64,000 bases of DNA, taken from assembly GCF_963511525.1 (NCBI RefSeq), contig NZ_CAUPIY010000001.1, forward strand, positions 1-64,000, in the 5' to 3' direction. The notes beneath the pieces are model-generated. The model saw only the letters and a program-made list of their open reading frames with translations. It searched no databases and was not told where the DNA came from. Origin of the DNA: Mobiluncus sp963511525. Its GTDB lineage: Bacteria; Actinomycetota; Actinomycetes; Actinomycetales; Actinomycetaceae. Both the position numbers and the translations under genes were made by a program. Shown piece after piece: positions 43,182 through 51,670 of the stretch; position 1 is the stretch's first letter, and each line of letters begins with the position of its first letter.

Positions 43182-44558
43182 TCATTGTGGGGGTAAAATC
43201 GACAAAGATTTCAGGGTCAGGAGGTAAAATCCCACGGACGCGAGCTGCGAAATGATTGAAACTGCAACCATCGCGGGGATATTGACCTCATAGAGCGCGC
43301 CTATCAGCCAAGACCCGAGGAACCAGGCGATTCCGAAGCCGGTTTCGAAAACGCCGAACCCGGTGGCGCGACGATTCTTGGGCATAATTTTGGCTACCGC
43401 AGCTTTCATGATGCTTTCTTGGGCGCCCATTCCCAGACCCCACAGAACAATGCCAATGCTGATGAACCAGGGATTGCCGCTCAGGAATACGAATGCTGAA
43501 AACGGTGTCGTCAGAAGGGTTGAGACAATGAGCGCCCGCAAGCCGATACGGTCGAACCAGGTTCCAAAAATGAGTGCGGCTATGGCGTCGACCACCATCG
43601 CCCCCGCGTAGAGCAGCGCTAATGCCGCTTTTGGGAATGCCGCAGTTTTCGCGGCATGCAGAGTAACCAGCGTGAAGTCCGCGAAACCGAAAGCGAACAA
43701 GCAGATAGCGGCCATATAGAGGGCAAAAGCTCGGTTGAAACGAAAACTCGGGGCGGTCGCGGAAACGGAGGGTAACGCGCTTGTGGGGGCGCCGTTCGTA
43801 AAGGTATCGCCGGTGGGGGTCTCGCGGGTCGGGTCGGGCGCACAAGGTTCTCGGGGCGGGTCAGTCGGAGTGGTAGCGTTTTCCGGTGGGGTGACGGGCT
43901 GGTCAAAATTTTCGGGGTGTGGATAGAAGTGCCAGGCTAACACGGTGAGCGCGATGGTGATGAGCGCGGGAATGCCCAAGGTGAGAAAGCCGAGGCGGTA
44001 AGTTCCGAACAGGTCTTGCGTGCCGATAATCAGACCAACGAGGAACAGCAGCAGAGGACCCAGGAATGCGCCGAGTTGGTCGAGGAATTCCTGCAGCGCG
44101 AAGCCTTTACCAGTACCGATTTCGTCCGCTGCGAAGCTGACCAAGGTGTTTTTCGCGGGTTTCTTAATGGCTTTGCCCACGCGTTCCAAAACCACCAAGC
44201 TGCAGGCAAAAATCCAGCCATTGTCGGGAACGAGCGCGAGAGCGGGGATGGCAAGCACCTGGATGGTGTAGCCAAAAATAATCAAACCCCAGTAGTGTTT
44301 GGTCTTGTCTGCCCAAAAGCCTGAGAGCAGGCGCAATGAGTAGCCGCAAAGTTCCCCAAAACCGGAGACAAAACCAATCGCTGCCGCTGACGCCCCGGTC
44401 AGGTGCAGATACTCACCCAAAACCGAGCGAGCGCCCTCGTGTGTCATATCTGAGAACATGGACACGATACCCATCAGGACAATAAACGTGAACGCTCCGC
44501 GCGAAATAGTCCGCGACCAGCGAGGATTGTTTTGTTGCTCCGAATCCGAGGACACCAC
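43182..44558 (-). CDS. MFS transporter with Pro/Thr-rich central loop
   Basis: 458 residues, about eleven or twelve helices. SDMTHEGARSVLGEYLHLTGAS near the N-terminus and GKAIKKPAKNTLVSFAADEIGTG are conserved in a drug/unknown-substrate MFS group. The loop between helices 6 and 7 (about 225-275) is unusually rich in Pro and Thr (PPENATTPTDPPREP and similar). GTG start. First gene of the probable operon with the next MFS and the reductase. Confidence 0.86.
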   Translation of the reverse strand: MVSSDSEQQNNPRWSRTISRGAFTFIVLMGIVSMFSDMTHEGARSVLGEYLHLTGASAAAIGFVSGFGELCGYSLRLLSGFWADKTKHYWGLIIFGYTIQVLAIPALALVPDNGWIFACSLVVLERVGKAIKKPAKNTLVSFAADEIGTGKGFALQEFLDQLGAFLGPLLLFLVGLIIGTQDLFGTYRLGFLTLGIPALITIALTVLAWHFYPHPENFDQPVTPPENATTPTDPPREPCAPDPTRETPTGDTFTNGAPTSALPSVSATAPSFRFNRAFALYMAAICLFAFGFADFTLVTLHAAKTAAFPKAALALLYAGAMVVDAIAALIFGTWFDRIGLRALIVSTLLTTPFSAFVFLSGNPWFISIGIVLWGLGMGAQESIMKAAVAKIMPKNRRATGFGVFETGFGIAWFLGSWLIGALYEVNIPAMVAVSIISQLASVGFYLLTLKSLSILPPQ

Positions 44559-44625
44559 GGTTTCTATGCTAGTAGTTCAGGGGTAATCACGCCCATAGGT
44601 TAGACGGGCGTTCAGGGTATAGGTT

Positions 44626-45105
44626 TCAAAATAGAGTCAGCAGGTAGCCATCGATTAGGGCGATGGCAAAGTACATGATGAACGCCCTGATGAAAGCGGA
44701 GATGTGCTTTCGTGGGTCCTGGTAGAGAGCGGGTTGGGGGAGCTTTGAGAATCTGATGCGCGGGGTACGTTGCCACCACAACAAATCAATGACAATTAGG
44801 TCGAAAACGTTCAAGGTTTGTCCGAGAATCAGCAGGGAGAGGAAATTTTGCGCAAAGTTGCTCTGGCGGATAAATATCCCGAAAACAAATAATATGACTA
44901 GGAAGAGGAGAAAATTGGCGGTAAAGGTTAGGAAAGGATTCTGTTCCTTGAACTGGTGTTGGTATTCCGGGATAGCGCTAATTCTGATCTGTACCTCATC
45001 AGGATAAGAACTGTAATTCTTTAAGTTTTTGGCGTCAGTTCCGGTTCCTAAAAAGCAAAGAATAAAGAATATCGCACATAAGAGGACTGCTTCTGTAAAC
45101 AACAT
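44626..45105 (-). CDS. Small membrane protein, Firmicutes-like family of unknown function
   Basis: 159 residues with an N-terminal hydrophobic segment, two central ones (FLLFLVILFVFGIFI, FLSLLILGQTLNVFDLIVIDLLWW) and one at the C-terminus. Motifs FLGTGTD, KNYSSYPDEVQ, DLLWWQRTPRIRFSK and HISAFIRAFIMYFAIALIDGYLLTLF are, as I recall, those of a clostridial membrane family, but no function is known. It is AT-rich relative to flanking genes. Intact reading frame. Confidence 0.65.
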   Translation of the reverse strand: MLFTEAVLLCAIFFILCFLGTGTDAKNLKNYSSYPDEVQIRISAIPEYQHQFKEQNPFLTFTANFLLFLVILFVFGIFIRQSNFAQNFLSLLILGQTLNVFDLIVIDLLWWQRTPRIRFSKLPQPALYQDPRKHISAFIRAFIMYFAIALIDGYLLTLF

Positions 45106-45483
45106 AAGTATTGCTTCCTTTAATTACTAACTTTGCTTTGCCATAGTTTGGATGTCGACATGTTAGGAGAAAACTTATTTAAGCATATCATTTTGTGAGA
45201 GCAATGCCAGACGCTCTACGCATATTGCATGCATGTCTAGTACATCGACATTCTATTGAGTAACAGGGTGTACTGTGGAAGCAATTTTTTAACGATAAAA
45301 ATGTGTTATTGTTAAAAGTGTTAAATTAGCTACTTGTAACAATCTAAAATTTTATTGTTTCTAACTAATCTCAGCATAGAATGCGGATATGCTTGTCATC
45401 TCAGCATCCAACATGCAGTAGTTATCCAATGGTCTGTTTTTGTAACTGGTGATGGTGCTGGTTATAAAAACGCCCTAAGCGTA
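45106..45483. other. AT-rich gap with inverted repeat
   Basis: No supported gene. TTAACGATAA-N7-TTATTGTTAA (45289-45315, one mismatch) is a strong AT-rich inverted repeat that could be an operator or weak terminator. A short open frame at 45355-45543 has no ribosome site and overlaps the next gene; it was not accepted. Confidence 0.4.
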
Positions 45484-46086
45484 TTACTTCACAACAGCTT
45501 TTCCATTAAGGCAATGTACGACATAGTGAGCACATTCGTCTGATTTATAGCCAAGATTGGCTTTATTCTTATCAGAAATCTCAGTAATTCCATTCTCGTA
45601 GGCTACTTCCAGACCGGCGTCTTTGGTAATTAATCCTTCTAGGACACTCGCGCCATTGATTGTCTCAACCGTGCATACGTTGGCTACTTCGACATTTTTA
45701 GCCACAGTAGAACCATTAAGGCATTTTAGAAAGATATCATTAGCCTCAACAATTCTTGCTTCTACCTTGTCATTTTGAACCTCTGCATAAATCTTGTCAG
45801 TCTTGATATCTGTTATTATGACTTGATTTGATTCAGCTTCAATCTCGCAGATATCAATATTTTCTGGCAACGTAACGATGACTTCGGGACTGTCTTTAGA
45901 TAACCACTGTAACCAGTAAAAAGGTGATATTTTTTCTGTTTGAATAAGTCTTATAGCGTTTTGATCTTCTTCGAGTTTAAATTTGCCTTTTTCGCAGTTA
46001 ACATAGCTAATATTGAATGAATCAGCTCTCTTCACAGTTAAGCTAATGTCTCTTGTCTCTGCTACGAACTTCCTGCTATTCGCCAT
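45484..46086 (-). CDS. DUF4097-like beta-strand repeat protein
   Basis: 200 residues with no signal peptide or membrane segment. The middle is a ladder of short strands (EVIVTLPENIDICEIEAESN, then KIYAEVQNDKVEARIVEAND, NIFLKCLNGSTVAKNV-like repeats), as in the beta-solenoid DUF4097/adhesin-type proteins of Firmicutes. Function unknown. AAAGGAGGCAC is an excellent ribosome site and TATAAT (minus strand, 46131-46126) a good -10. AT-rich, part of the low-GC block. Confidence 0.65.
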   Translation of the reverse strand: MANSRKFVAETRDISLTVKRADSFNISYVNCEKGKFKLEEDQNAIRLIQTEKISPFYWLQWLSKDSPEVIVTLPENIDICEIEAESNQVIITDIKTDKIYAEVQNDKVEARIVEANDIFLKCLNGSTVAKNVEVANVCTVETINGASVLEGLITKDAGLEVAYENGITEISDKNKANLGYKSDECAHYVVHCLNGKAVVK

Positions 46087-46397
46087 TTTAGTGCCTCCTT
46101 TGTGGGCGAGTCTCCTGCTTTAGAAATTATACTAGCATATAACGGATTTCGCCATCCCAATTAGTCAGGACCGGATTCGTGCACCTCACGGGGGGGGTAG
46201 AGTGGACGTGCCCATCTAGTCAGCCCTTGACATCAAAACGACACACTCTACATGTTTCAAGACTACCCTGATGATAACCCTCCATCAAGAAGCTGATCGT
46301 AACGCTCGTTGCATGATGGAAGATGGCAATGGGATTGTCGTTGGAACGTGCGTATCTAAGGTATAATTTTGAGCTTAAGTATCCTTACTAACCGGGA
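46087..46397. other. Gap with promoter of the upstream-reading gene and unassigned remnants
   Basis: Contains the -10 TATAAT for the preceding minus-strand gene and a run of eight G near 46190. On the plus strand 46300-46370 has a short open stretch (reading RNARCMMEDGNGIVVG) that may be debris of a gene; I cannot assign it. Confidence 0.35.
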
Positions 46398-46792
46398 TTA
46401 GTCTTCGTAATCAATCCGTTCTATCTTGAAGATAACCGGTCTTGTTCCATCAGAACAGCAGGCTATCATTTCATTTTCCTTTGCCATCCAGCCTTTCATT
46501 ATGGAACCGCCTTGTAGACCGGAATAGATATAACGACTGATTGTATCCCATAATTCCGAGCAATGCGGTATCTTAGGTCCACCAGCAACAGTACCAGGAT
46601 CGGCAGAGGTTTTTACTAGTGTGCCAAGTCCCATGTGCCAAAAATCGTCATGCTTATTATCACGGTAAAATCAAATATATCTCCAATATTATAACAAGGA
46701 CATGCTGCAGAGTGAAAATCAGCACAATATGCCTGTCGAAGTTCGGGGTATAGTTTCTTGTCTATTACCGTTAATCTTACTTTATGTTTCTA
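46398..46792 (-). pseudogene. TIGR04076-family protein, start lost and frameshifted
   Basis: Minus-strand translation across a shift near 46690 rebuilds one protein. Frame A gives KHKVRLTVIDKKLYPELRQ, AYCADFHSAACPCYNIGDIF. Frame B continues YRDNKHDDFWHMGLGTLVKT and ends GWMAKENEMIACCSDGTRPV then IFKIERIDYED. This is the TIGR04076 pattern (CPCY..GD, W..IS.YIY, ACCSDG.RPV.FKIERI), length ~130. The place of the ATG holds TAG, and the shift separates the halves. The second half alone is open for 78 codons but would lack the first Cys region. Confidence 0.8.
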
Positions 46793-46867
46793 ATGTTCCT
46801 CTTATGTATTTGGAAATCTGCTCCTGTAAAGTGAAATTTTCTATTATTCAAGCCTCTTCAAAGAAAT

Positions 46868-47712
46868 TCAGCGACTTACATAAAATACTATTGCAAAGGT
46901 GCAAATCACAACAAATGATAATACTGTACCTATTAAGGCAGGCACCGGTAAATCTATTCCTAACTTGCTGCAGTATACAGACTGCAAGATAACCATAGTG
47001 CCAACGCCAAATAGGATATATGGAAAATGGGAGCGGTTTTGTATCCGATATCTTTTTTACTACTAATCAATAGTGCACATATTATCAATCCAGGGTATAA
47101 GACTCCCAAGTCAATTGCGTAAGTGGCCTCAGTTGTAAGAACGCCGAAAAGTTCACTGTAATTATTTGCTGTGACATATGGCACAATCAAAAAAACCAGA
47201 TAATGATTGTAAGCATTCCGGATATTGCAAGACATAAGCTGATTCCAATATTTCTGCTGTTTTTTGTATCAGCTTTTACTTTGACCATATTAGTATATCT
47301 ATTCCATAATACCATTGAAGTGAAAATGCTTAATCCAAATTCTGATACATTTAATAAATACAATGCATTCATAGACACGCTAAATATTTAAGCAGGGTAA
47401 TAATATATGAACGAAAAGTATTGAGCCATCCTTAGTGTGCGGACCCATAATTTCTTTCATCCAAAAATGACAGTAAGATCATGAATATACCTCTGACAAT
47501 GCCTATCCAATCTGCACCAAACCTGCCGGTTACAGTCATCAAGAATTGTAGGCATATATTCCGTTTTCATACAGTTCCACTTGTTGGCCGTATAAGTTCT
47601 TTACCTAGAAAGCTTCACCAGCATTTGAATAAAATAAACCGAAAGCAGCAGCGCTGATTGCTATGCATGAAATGGCTATGCTTAAGACTCTGTCTGTCTT
47701 CTCTTTCGTCAT
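46868..47712 (-). pseudogene. Multi-helix membrane protein, multiply disrupted
   Basis: Reads from ATG 47712 as MTKEKTDRVLSIAISCIAIS..GLFYSNAGEAF, then TAG (47605), VKNLYGQQVELYENGIYAYN, a shift, LMTVTGRFGADWIGIV, another break, MNALYLLNVSEFGLSIFTSM..GMLTIIIWFF, a shift in a run of seven T, LIVPYVTANNYSELFG..TYAIDLGVLYPGLIICALL, a further shift near 46975, and LGIDLPVPALIGTVLS.. to TGA at 46868. The pieces line up as one hydrophobic protein of ~280 residues with at least one nonsense and three or four frameshift lesions. Family without known function, Firmicutes-like. Downstream of the DUF7010 gene. Confidence 0.78.
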
Positions 47713-47782
47713 ATGCTAAATGTGTCCTTTTTGTAGTTATTGCGTTTGTGAACATATTCAATAAAGAATTCCATTTACTTAT

Positions 47783-48310
47783 CTATATACCATTCAGTTC
47801 ATTTCGCAATATAAAGACAAAGGCAATTTCGGCGGCTGCAGCTGTTCCTGCAACAACAAATCCGCCAAAAAGATTTCCTAAAACAAGCGATAAAACAGGA
47901 ATGATAATTGCGAAAACCTGGTAGACTTTTGATTTGTACAGCCATGAATACGGCAGTAAATGTGCGCCAAAGACCATTGCGTACACCATAATCATTTTAT
48001 CAGGTACGGCGTTAAACACCCATATTACAATGAGAAGATATAAAATCTGATTCATTGTAAATAAAAACCCTAAATTTCCCAACTCGTTGTCCTTTGAAAA
48101 TATATCCACACCAATTTTCTTCCCTATCAGCCATGACAGCGGAAGCATAGGCGTTGAGCAACAAAACACCAAGATATTTTTCATCGCAATATTTATATCC
48201 AATGCTGCGACAACCGTAATCAATAACCATATTACGACGGACGTAAGAATAAACGGCAGACCTTTTTTCTGCTTTATGATGATATCATTCCTCAATTCAT
48301 CTAAGCTCAT
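47783..48310 (-). CDS. DUF7010-like membrane protein
   Basis: 175 residues, about six helices, opening MSLDELRNDIIIKQKKGLPF then ILTSVVIWLLITVVAAL. The KQKKGLPFI lead and the LPLSWLIGKK and LLPYSWLYKSK repeats resemble a Firmicutes membrane family annotated DUF7010. ATG 48310 is preferred to ATG 48325 because AAGGAG sits 7 bases before it. Frame intact, in contrast to the two genes downstream. AT-rich. Confidence 0.72.
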   Translation of the reverse strand: MSLDELRNDIIIKQKKGLPFILTSVVIWLLITVVAALDINIAMKNILVFCCSTPMLPLSWLIGKKIGVDIFSKDNELGNLGFLFTMNQILYLLIVIWVFNAVPDKMIMVYAMVFGAHLLPYSWLYKSKVYQVFAIIIPVLSLVLGNLFGGFVVAGTAAAAEIAFVFILRNELNGI

Positions 48311-48517
48311 TGATTTCTCCTTCAAATGCTAATTTACACATTCTGATATTCCCCGTCGTGGCAGTGTAAAGAGACTACTCTCTCTTAGCTACCAGAACAT
48401 CTTATTGTCCACACCCCACTCCTCCTAACCCTGTCCACATAGAGTTTATCATCGTAAATGGCAGTGAGAAGAAAAAGGTCGTTTCTTTTTCCTCTACGTT
48501 GTTATCCGTGTTTATCC

Positions 48518-49774
48518 TTATTTAACTTGTGACATCAATACTACCGTCTCGACATGTGAGGTATGCGGGAACATGTCTACCAGTTTGGCTGCGGTAATCC
48601 GGTAGGAACGCATTCGGCGTAGGTCCTCCACCAGGGTTTCCTGGAAACAGGAGGAATAGATGAGGTGGGGGATACCGGAGTGCTCCAGCCAGGAGGATAA
48701 TTCAGGCCCGAGCCCGCGCCGCGGTGGGTTCACCACCACCAAATCTGGCGGTACAAGTTTTTGATTAGTAGCCCACTTAGTCGCATCGGCGGTAATGAAA
48801 TGCGGCCTAGCCACAGCGTCACCGCGGGAGCTCGCAACGGTGCTCTCAACTCCCTGCCCCACCGGGCTAGCCGCAGCCGCACCCGCCATTTCGGCCACGG
48901 CCTTCTTCGCGCCATCAATAGCCGGCCCCACGACTTCCACGCCCGTCACCTGCGCAACCCCGGCGGAACTCAGTGCAAAGGCAAATCCGCCCACTCCGCA
49001 ATACAAATCCCAAGCGGTTTCCGGCTGGAGTTCCCGTGCCCAAGCAGCAGCTTGCGTATACATAGCCTGCGATGCGGCGGTATTCGTCTGGAAAAACGCC
49101 CCCGGCGCCAGCCATAAATCCGTGCCGATACCGGGCATATGTATATATTTTTCATCTGAAAGGATGATTTCCTCCCGCCCTTCAATGACGGTGGTGTGTT
49201 CGGGCTGAATATTGACCGAAAACACCCGCAGGTGGGGCAACTCGGCCTGAAGCTCGGACCACGTATTTTCAATCCGATGTAGGGCAGCTTTCGAACGCAA
49301 CACCAGACGCACCATCAACTCGCCCGCAGGATTGGCGCTGAACAGCACGTATTTGACTTCGCCCTTAGCGGTGGCGATGTTATAGGGGCGGGCACCGAGG
49401 TGCTGCAGCCAAGCCCGAATAGGCGCGAAAGCGGCGCGAATTGCCGGTACATACAGCGGACACGACTGTAAATCGACGCCAGCGGGATGATCCTTAGAGG
49501 GGGCCAGTCCCAGCACAATCGACTTCTTGGACCCCGACACCACCATTTTTGCCTTATTGCGAAATTCTTTCTGGGGGCTGCGGTAGGTTGGCAGCCACTC
49601 GAAATGCGACTTCGCAGCGGGTGTCTGAGCGGGATTTCGTCGCGAGGAGGGACGGTCCAGAGAGGCCAAAGCTCGGCGTGAGGCCCGTTCCTTGTCCCGC
49701 ACCTGCTGGCTGTAAGGCACCCCCATGAGGGGGCACGACCGGCAGACCCGCGCCTCAAAGTATTCGCAAAACAT
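48518..49774 (-). CDS. rlmC: 23S rRNA (uracil-C5)-methyltransferase, RlmC/TrmA family
   Basis: 418 residues. Start MFCEYFEARVCRSCPLMGVPYSQQ carries three of the four [4Fe-4S] cysteines (3, 11, 14); the fourth is in LQSCPLY. SAM motif DLYCGVGGFAFAL, the NPPRRGLG motif and the catalytic Cys in YSSCFQETL complete the family. CRSCPL..PYSQQ..DKE is the RlmC (U747) pattern. A frame open further upstream is rejected since it would precede the Fe-S motif with unrelated residues. The stretch around residue 300 (AGAAAASPVGQGVESTVAS) is an extra loop. Confidence 0.9.
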   Translation of the reverse strand: MFCEYFEARVCRSCPLMGVPYSQQVRDKERASRRALASLDRPSSRRNPAQTPAAKSHFEWLPTYRSPQKEFRNKAKMVVSGSKKSIVLGLAPSKDHPAGVDLQSCPLYVPAIRAAFAPIRAWLQHLGARPYNIATAKGEVKYVLFSANPAGELMVRLVLRSKAALHRIENTWSELQAELPHLRVFSVNIQPEHTTVIEGREEIILSDEKYIHMPGIGTDLWLAPGAFFQTNTAASQAMYTQAAAWARELQPETAWDLYCGVGGFAFALSSAGVAQVTGVEVVGPAIDGAKKAVAEMAGAAAASPVGQGVESTVASSRGDAVARPHFITADATKWATNQKLVPPDLVVVNPPRRGLGPELSSWLEHSGIPHLIYSSCFQETLVEDLRRMRSYRITAAKLVDMFPHTSHVETVVLMSQVK

Positions 49775-49823
49775 GTCTTCAAGTCTAAGGCCAAGCCAAG
49801 CAGGTGGCATTAAGCTGAAACAC

Positions 49824-51089
49824 ATGAGTGATGAAGTGAAACTGTTGCCGGGACTGAAACTACGTGAGATTACTTTGCAAGTGCCGCTGGACCATCTCAA
49901 TCCAGCTGCGGGAATGATAGAAATATTTGCACGAGTCGTCACCGGTAAGGACGGGGAAAAGCGACCCTACCTGCTGTTCCTACAAGGCGGACCCGGACAT
50001 GAGGCGGCCCGGCCCGCGTTGTACCCCTCGCCGCAGCCGACCTGGCTGCCTCGTGCCCTTGAGGACTATCAGGTCGTTATGCTCGATCAGCGCGGTACCG
50101 GGAAATCCACCCCGGTTTCGGCGGATCCGGATTTCGGACCTCTGGCGGGGCTAACCCCATCTGAACAGGCTGAATACCTGACGCACTTGCGTGCCGATGA
50201 GATTGTTCGGGATGCCGAAGCGCTGCGCGATTACCTGGGCGGGAAACGCTGGACGCTGCTGGGGCAGTCATTCGGGGGTTTCACTTCCGTGCGCTACCTC
50301 AGCTCCCACCCCGAAGGGCTGTCTGGAACTATCCTGACCGGCGGACTGACGGCAGTGGGGCATCCCATTGAAGATGTTTACGCCGAAACTTGGCGAATCA
50401 TGATGGATAAATCCGAAACCTATTATCGCCAGTTCCCCGAGGACCGGGACCGGGTGCGCCAGATTTATAATCTGGCCCGGGAGGGGAAGATTATTACGCC
50501 CAATGGCGACAAGGTCGGTGCGGATCGTTGGCGTACGGTGGGGATTGTGTTGGGTGCACAAGGTGGGGGTATGAAGTTGCATGAACTGCTGGAAAATGAT
50601 CCGTTCTCGCCGGCATTTCGTCATGATTTGGCCGCAATGTTGCCGTTCGAAGGGCGCAATCCGCTCTATGCCATCATGCACGAGTCTTGTTACGCGGACG
50701 GGGTGGCAACACGCTGGGCGGCTAGCCGCACTATGCCGAGGGAAGTGAAACGTGACGGGACGCTGTTCGCGGGAGAGCATCTGCCTCGTGACCTATTCGA
50801 TGAATCGTCTGAACTGCGGCCTTTGCGCGAAGCGGCCGACATACTGGCCAATTATGAATGGACGCAACTCTATTCGACTGAACGCCTGGCCAGCGCAGAC
50901 GTACCGGTTGCGGCGGCAGCCTACTATGAAGATGCCTACGTGCCGTTGAAGTTCTCGACTGAAACCGCTGGCATCTTAAAAGATTGCCGTCTGTGGGTCA
51001 CCAGTGAATATGAACACAACGGTTTGCGTCAAGACGCGCGGGTGCTGGATAGGCTAATCGGGCTGCTCAAAGGCCAGATTTTGCAGTAA
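49824..51089 (+). CDS. pip: Proline iminopeptidase (S33 alpha/beta hydrolase)
   Basis: 421 residues. LFLQGGPGHEA is the oxyanion region, LDQRGTGKS the following turn, nucleophile Ser in LLGQSFGGFTSVRY, acid Asp in YYEDAYVP and His in SEYEHNGLR. It removes N-terminal proline from peptides in the cytoplasm. ATG 49824 is chosen as it starts the conserved region; the ribosome site is weak. Divergent from rlmC with only 49 bases between the starts. Confidence 0.92.
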   Translation: MSDEVKLLPGLKLREITLQVPLDHLNPAAGMIEIFARVVTGKDGEKRPYLLFLQGGPGHEAARPALYPSPQPTWLPRALEDYQVVMLDQRGTGKSTPVSADPDFGPLAGLTPSEQAEYLTHLRADEIVRDAEALRDYLGGKRWTLLGQSFGGFTSVRYLSSHPEGLSGTILTGGLTAVGHPIEDVYAETWRIMMDKSETYYRQFPEDRDRVRQIYNLAREGKIITPNGDKVGADRWRTVGIVLGAQGGGMKLHELLENDPFSPAFRHDLAAMLPFEGRNPLYAIMHESCYADGVATRWAASRTMPREVKRDGTLFAGEHLPRDLFDESSELRPLREAADILANYEWTQLYSTERLASADVPVAAAAYYEDAYVPLKFSTETAGILKDCRLWVTSEYEHNGLRQDARVLDRLIGLLKGQILQ

Positions 51090-51110
51090 ATTAATATACA
51101 GCAAAGGGTA

Positions 51111-51536
51111 TTATTTTTTCGCGGAGCACTTAGAGCACACCCCTGTCAGCTCCACCGTGTGGCTCAAAGCGGAGAACCCCATTTCCCGGCCCATTTCGTT
51201 CAGGGTTTCCTCCAGCCCTTTCAGATGGAACTCCTCGGTCTTTCCGCAGCTCCGACACACCAGGTGGTGATGATGTTCGGAACTCTCGCACTCTCGATAC
51301 AGAGTAGTGCCATCGGCGGACTTGACTGTGTCCAAGACGCCGTCTTCCGCCAGCGCCGCGAGATTGCGGTAAACAGTCGCCAATCCTACGGGGGTGCCGT
51401 TTAGCTGGAGTTTTGTAAAGATGTCAGCTGCTGATTGAAAATCAGTCATTCCTCTGACCGCGGAAAGTACCGCTTCTAATTGTCGCGTTTTGCGCTGCCG
51501 AGCGGGGCTTTGGGGTGTCGATTTACCTGTGGTCAT
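51111..51536 (-). CDS. zur: Fur-family zinc uptake regulator
   Basis: 141 residues. Winged helix: TRQLEAVLSAVRGMTDFQSAADIF and GLATVYRNLAALAEDGVLD; metal sites CESSEHHHHLVCRSCGKTEEF and the final CSKCSAKK. Position next to znuACB and a Zur-box-like palindrome between them support Zur over Fur. Zinc-bound protein should repress znuACB. Divergent from znuA across 134 bases. Confidence 0.92.
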   Translation of the reverse strand: MTTGKSTPQSPARQRKTRQLEAVLSAVRGMTDFQSAADIFTKLQLNGTPVGLATVYRNLAALAEDGVLDTVKSADGTTLYRECESSEHHHHLVCRSCGKTEEFHLKGLEETLNEMGREMGFSALSHTVELTGVCSKCSAKK

Positions 51537-51587
51537 TGGTAGTTTCCCTCCCGTTTTCGCGCTCCTAACCTAACATTGTGTCTCGTT

Positions 51588-51630
51588 TTGACAGCGTTTT
51601 CCAGTTGAGTGATAATGAGAACGATTCGCA
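51588..51630 (+). promoter_or_regulatory. znuA promoter with Zur box
   Basis: TTGACA (51588-51593), 17 bases, GATAAT (51611-51616). The imperfect palindrome TGATAATGA-N3-CGATTCGCA (51610-51630) resembles the actinobacterial Zur box and contains the whole -10, so bound Zur would block RNA polymerase. The same gap serves zur. Confidence 0.82.
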
Positions 51631-51670
51631 ATAAGAACAAAAACTATAACCCCTGTGGGGAAAGGAAAAT

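Noticed and set aside
45355..45543. 62-codon plus-strand frame.
   Set aside because: No ribosome site, no domain, overlaps the 3' end of the DUF4097-like gene.
46702..46992. 96-codon plus-strand frame in the low-GC block.
   Set aside because: It overlaps two minus-strand pseudogenes that have clear family patterns, and has no ribosome site.
44600..48500. Insertion sequence as the vehicle of the low-GC block.
   Set aside because: No transposase, terminal inverted repeats or target duplications were found at its edges.
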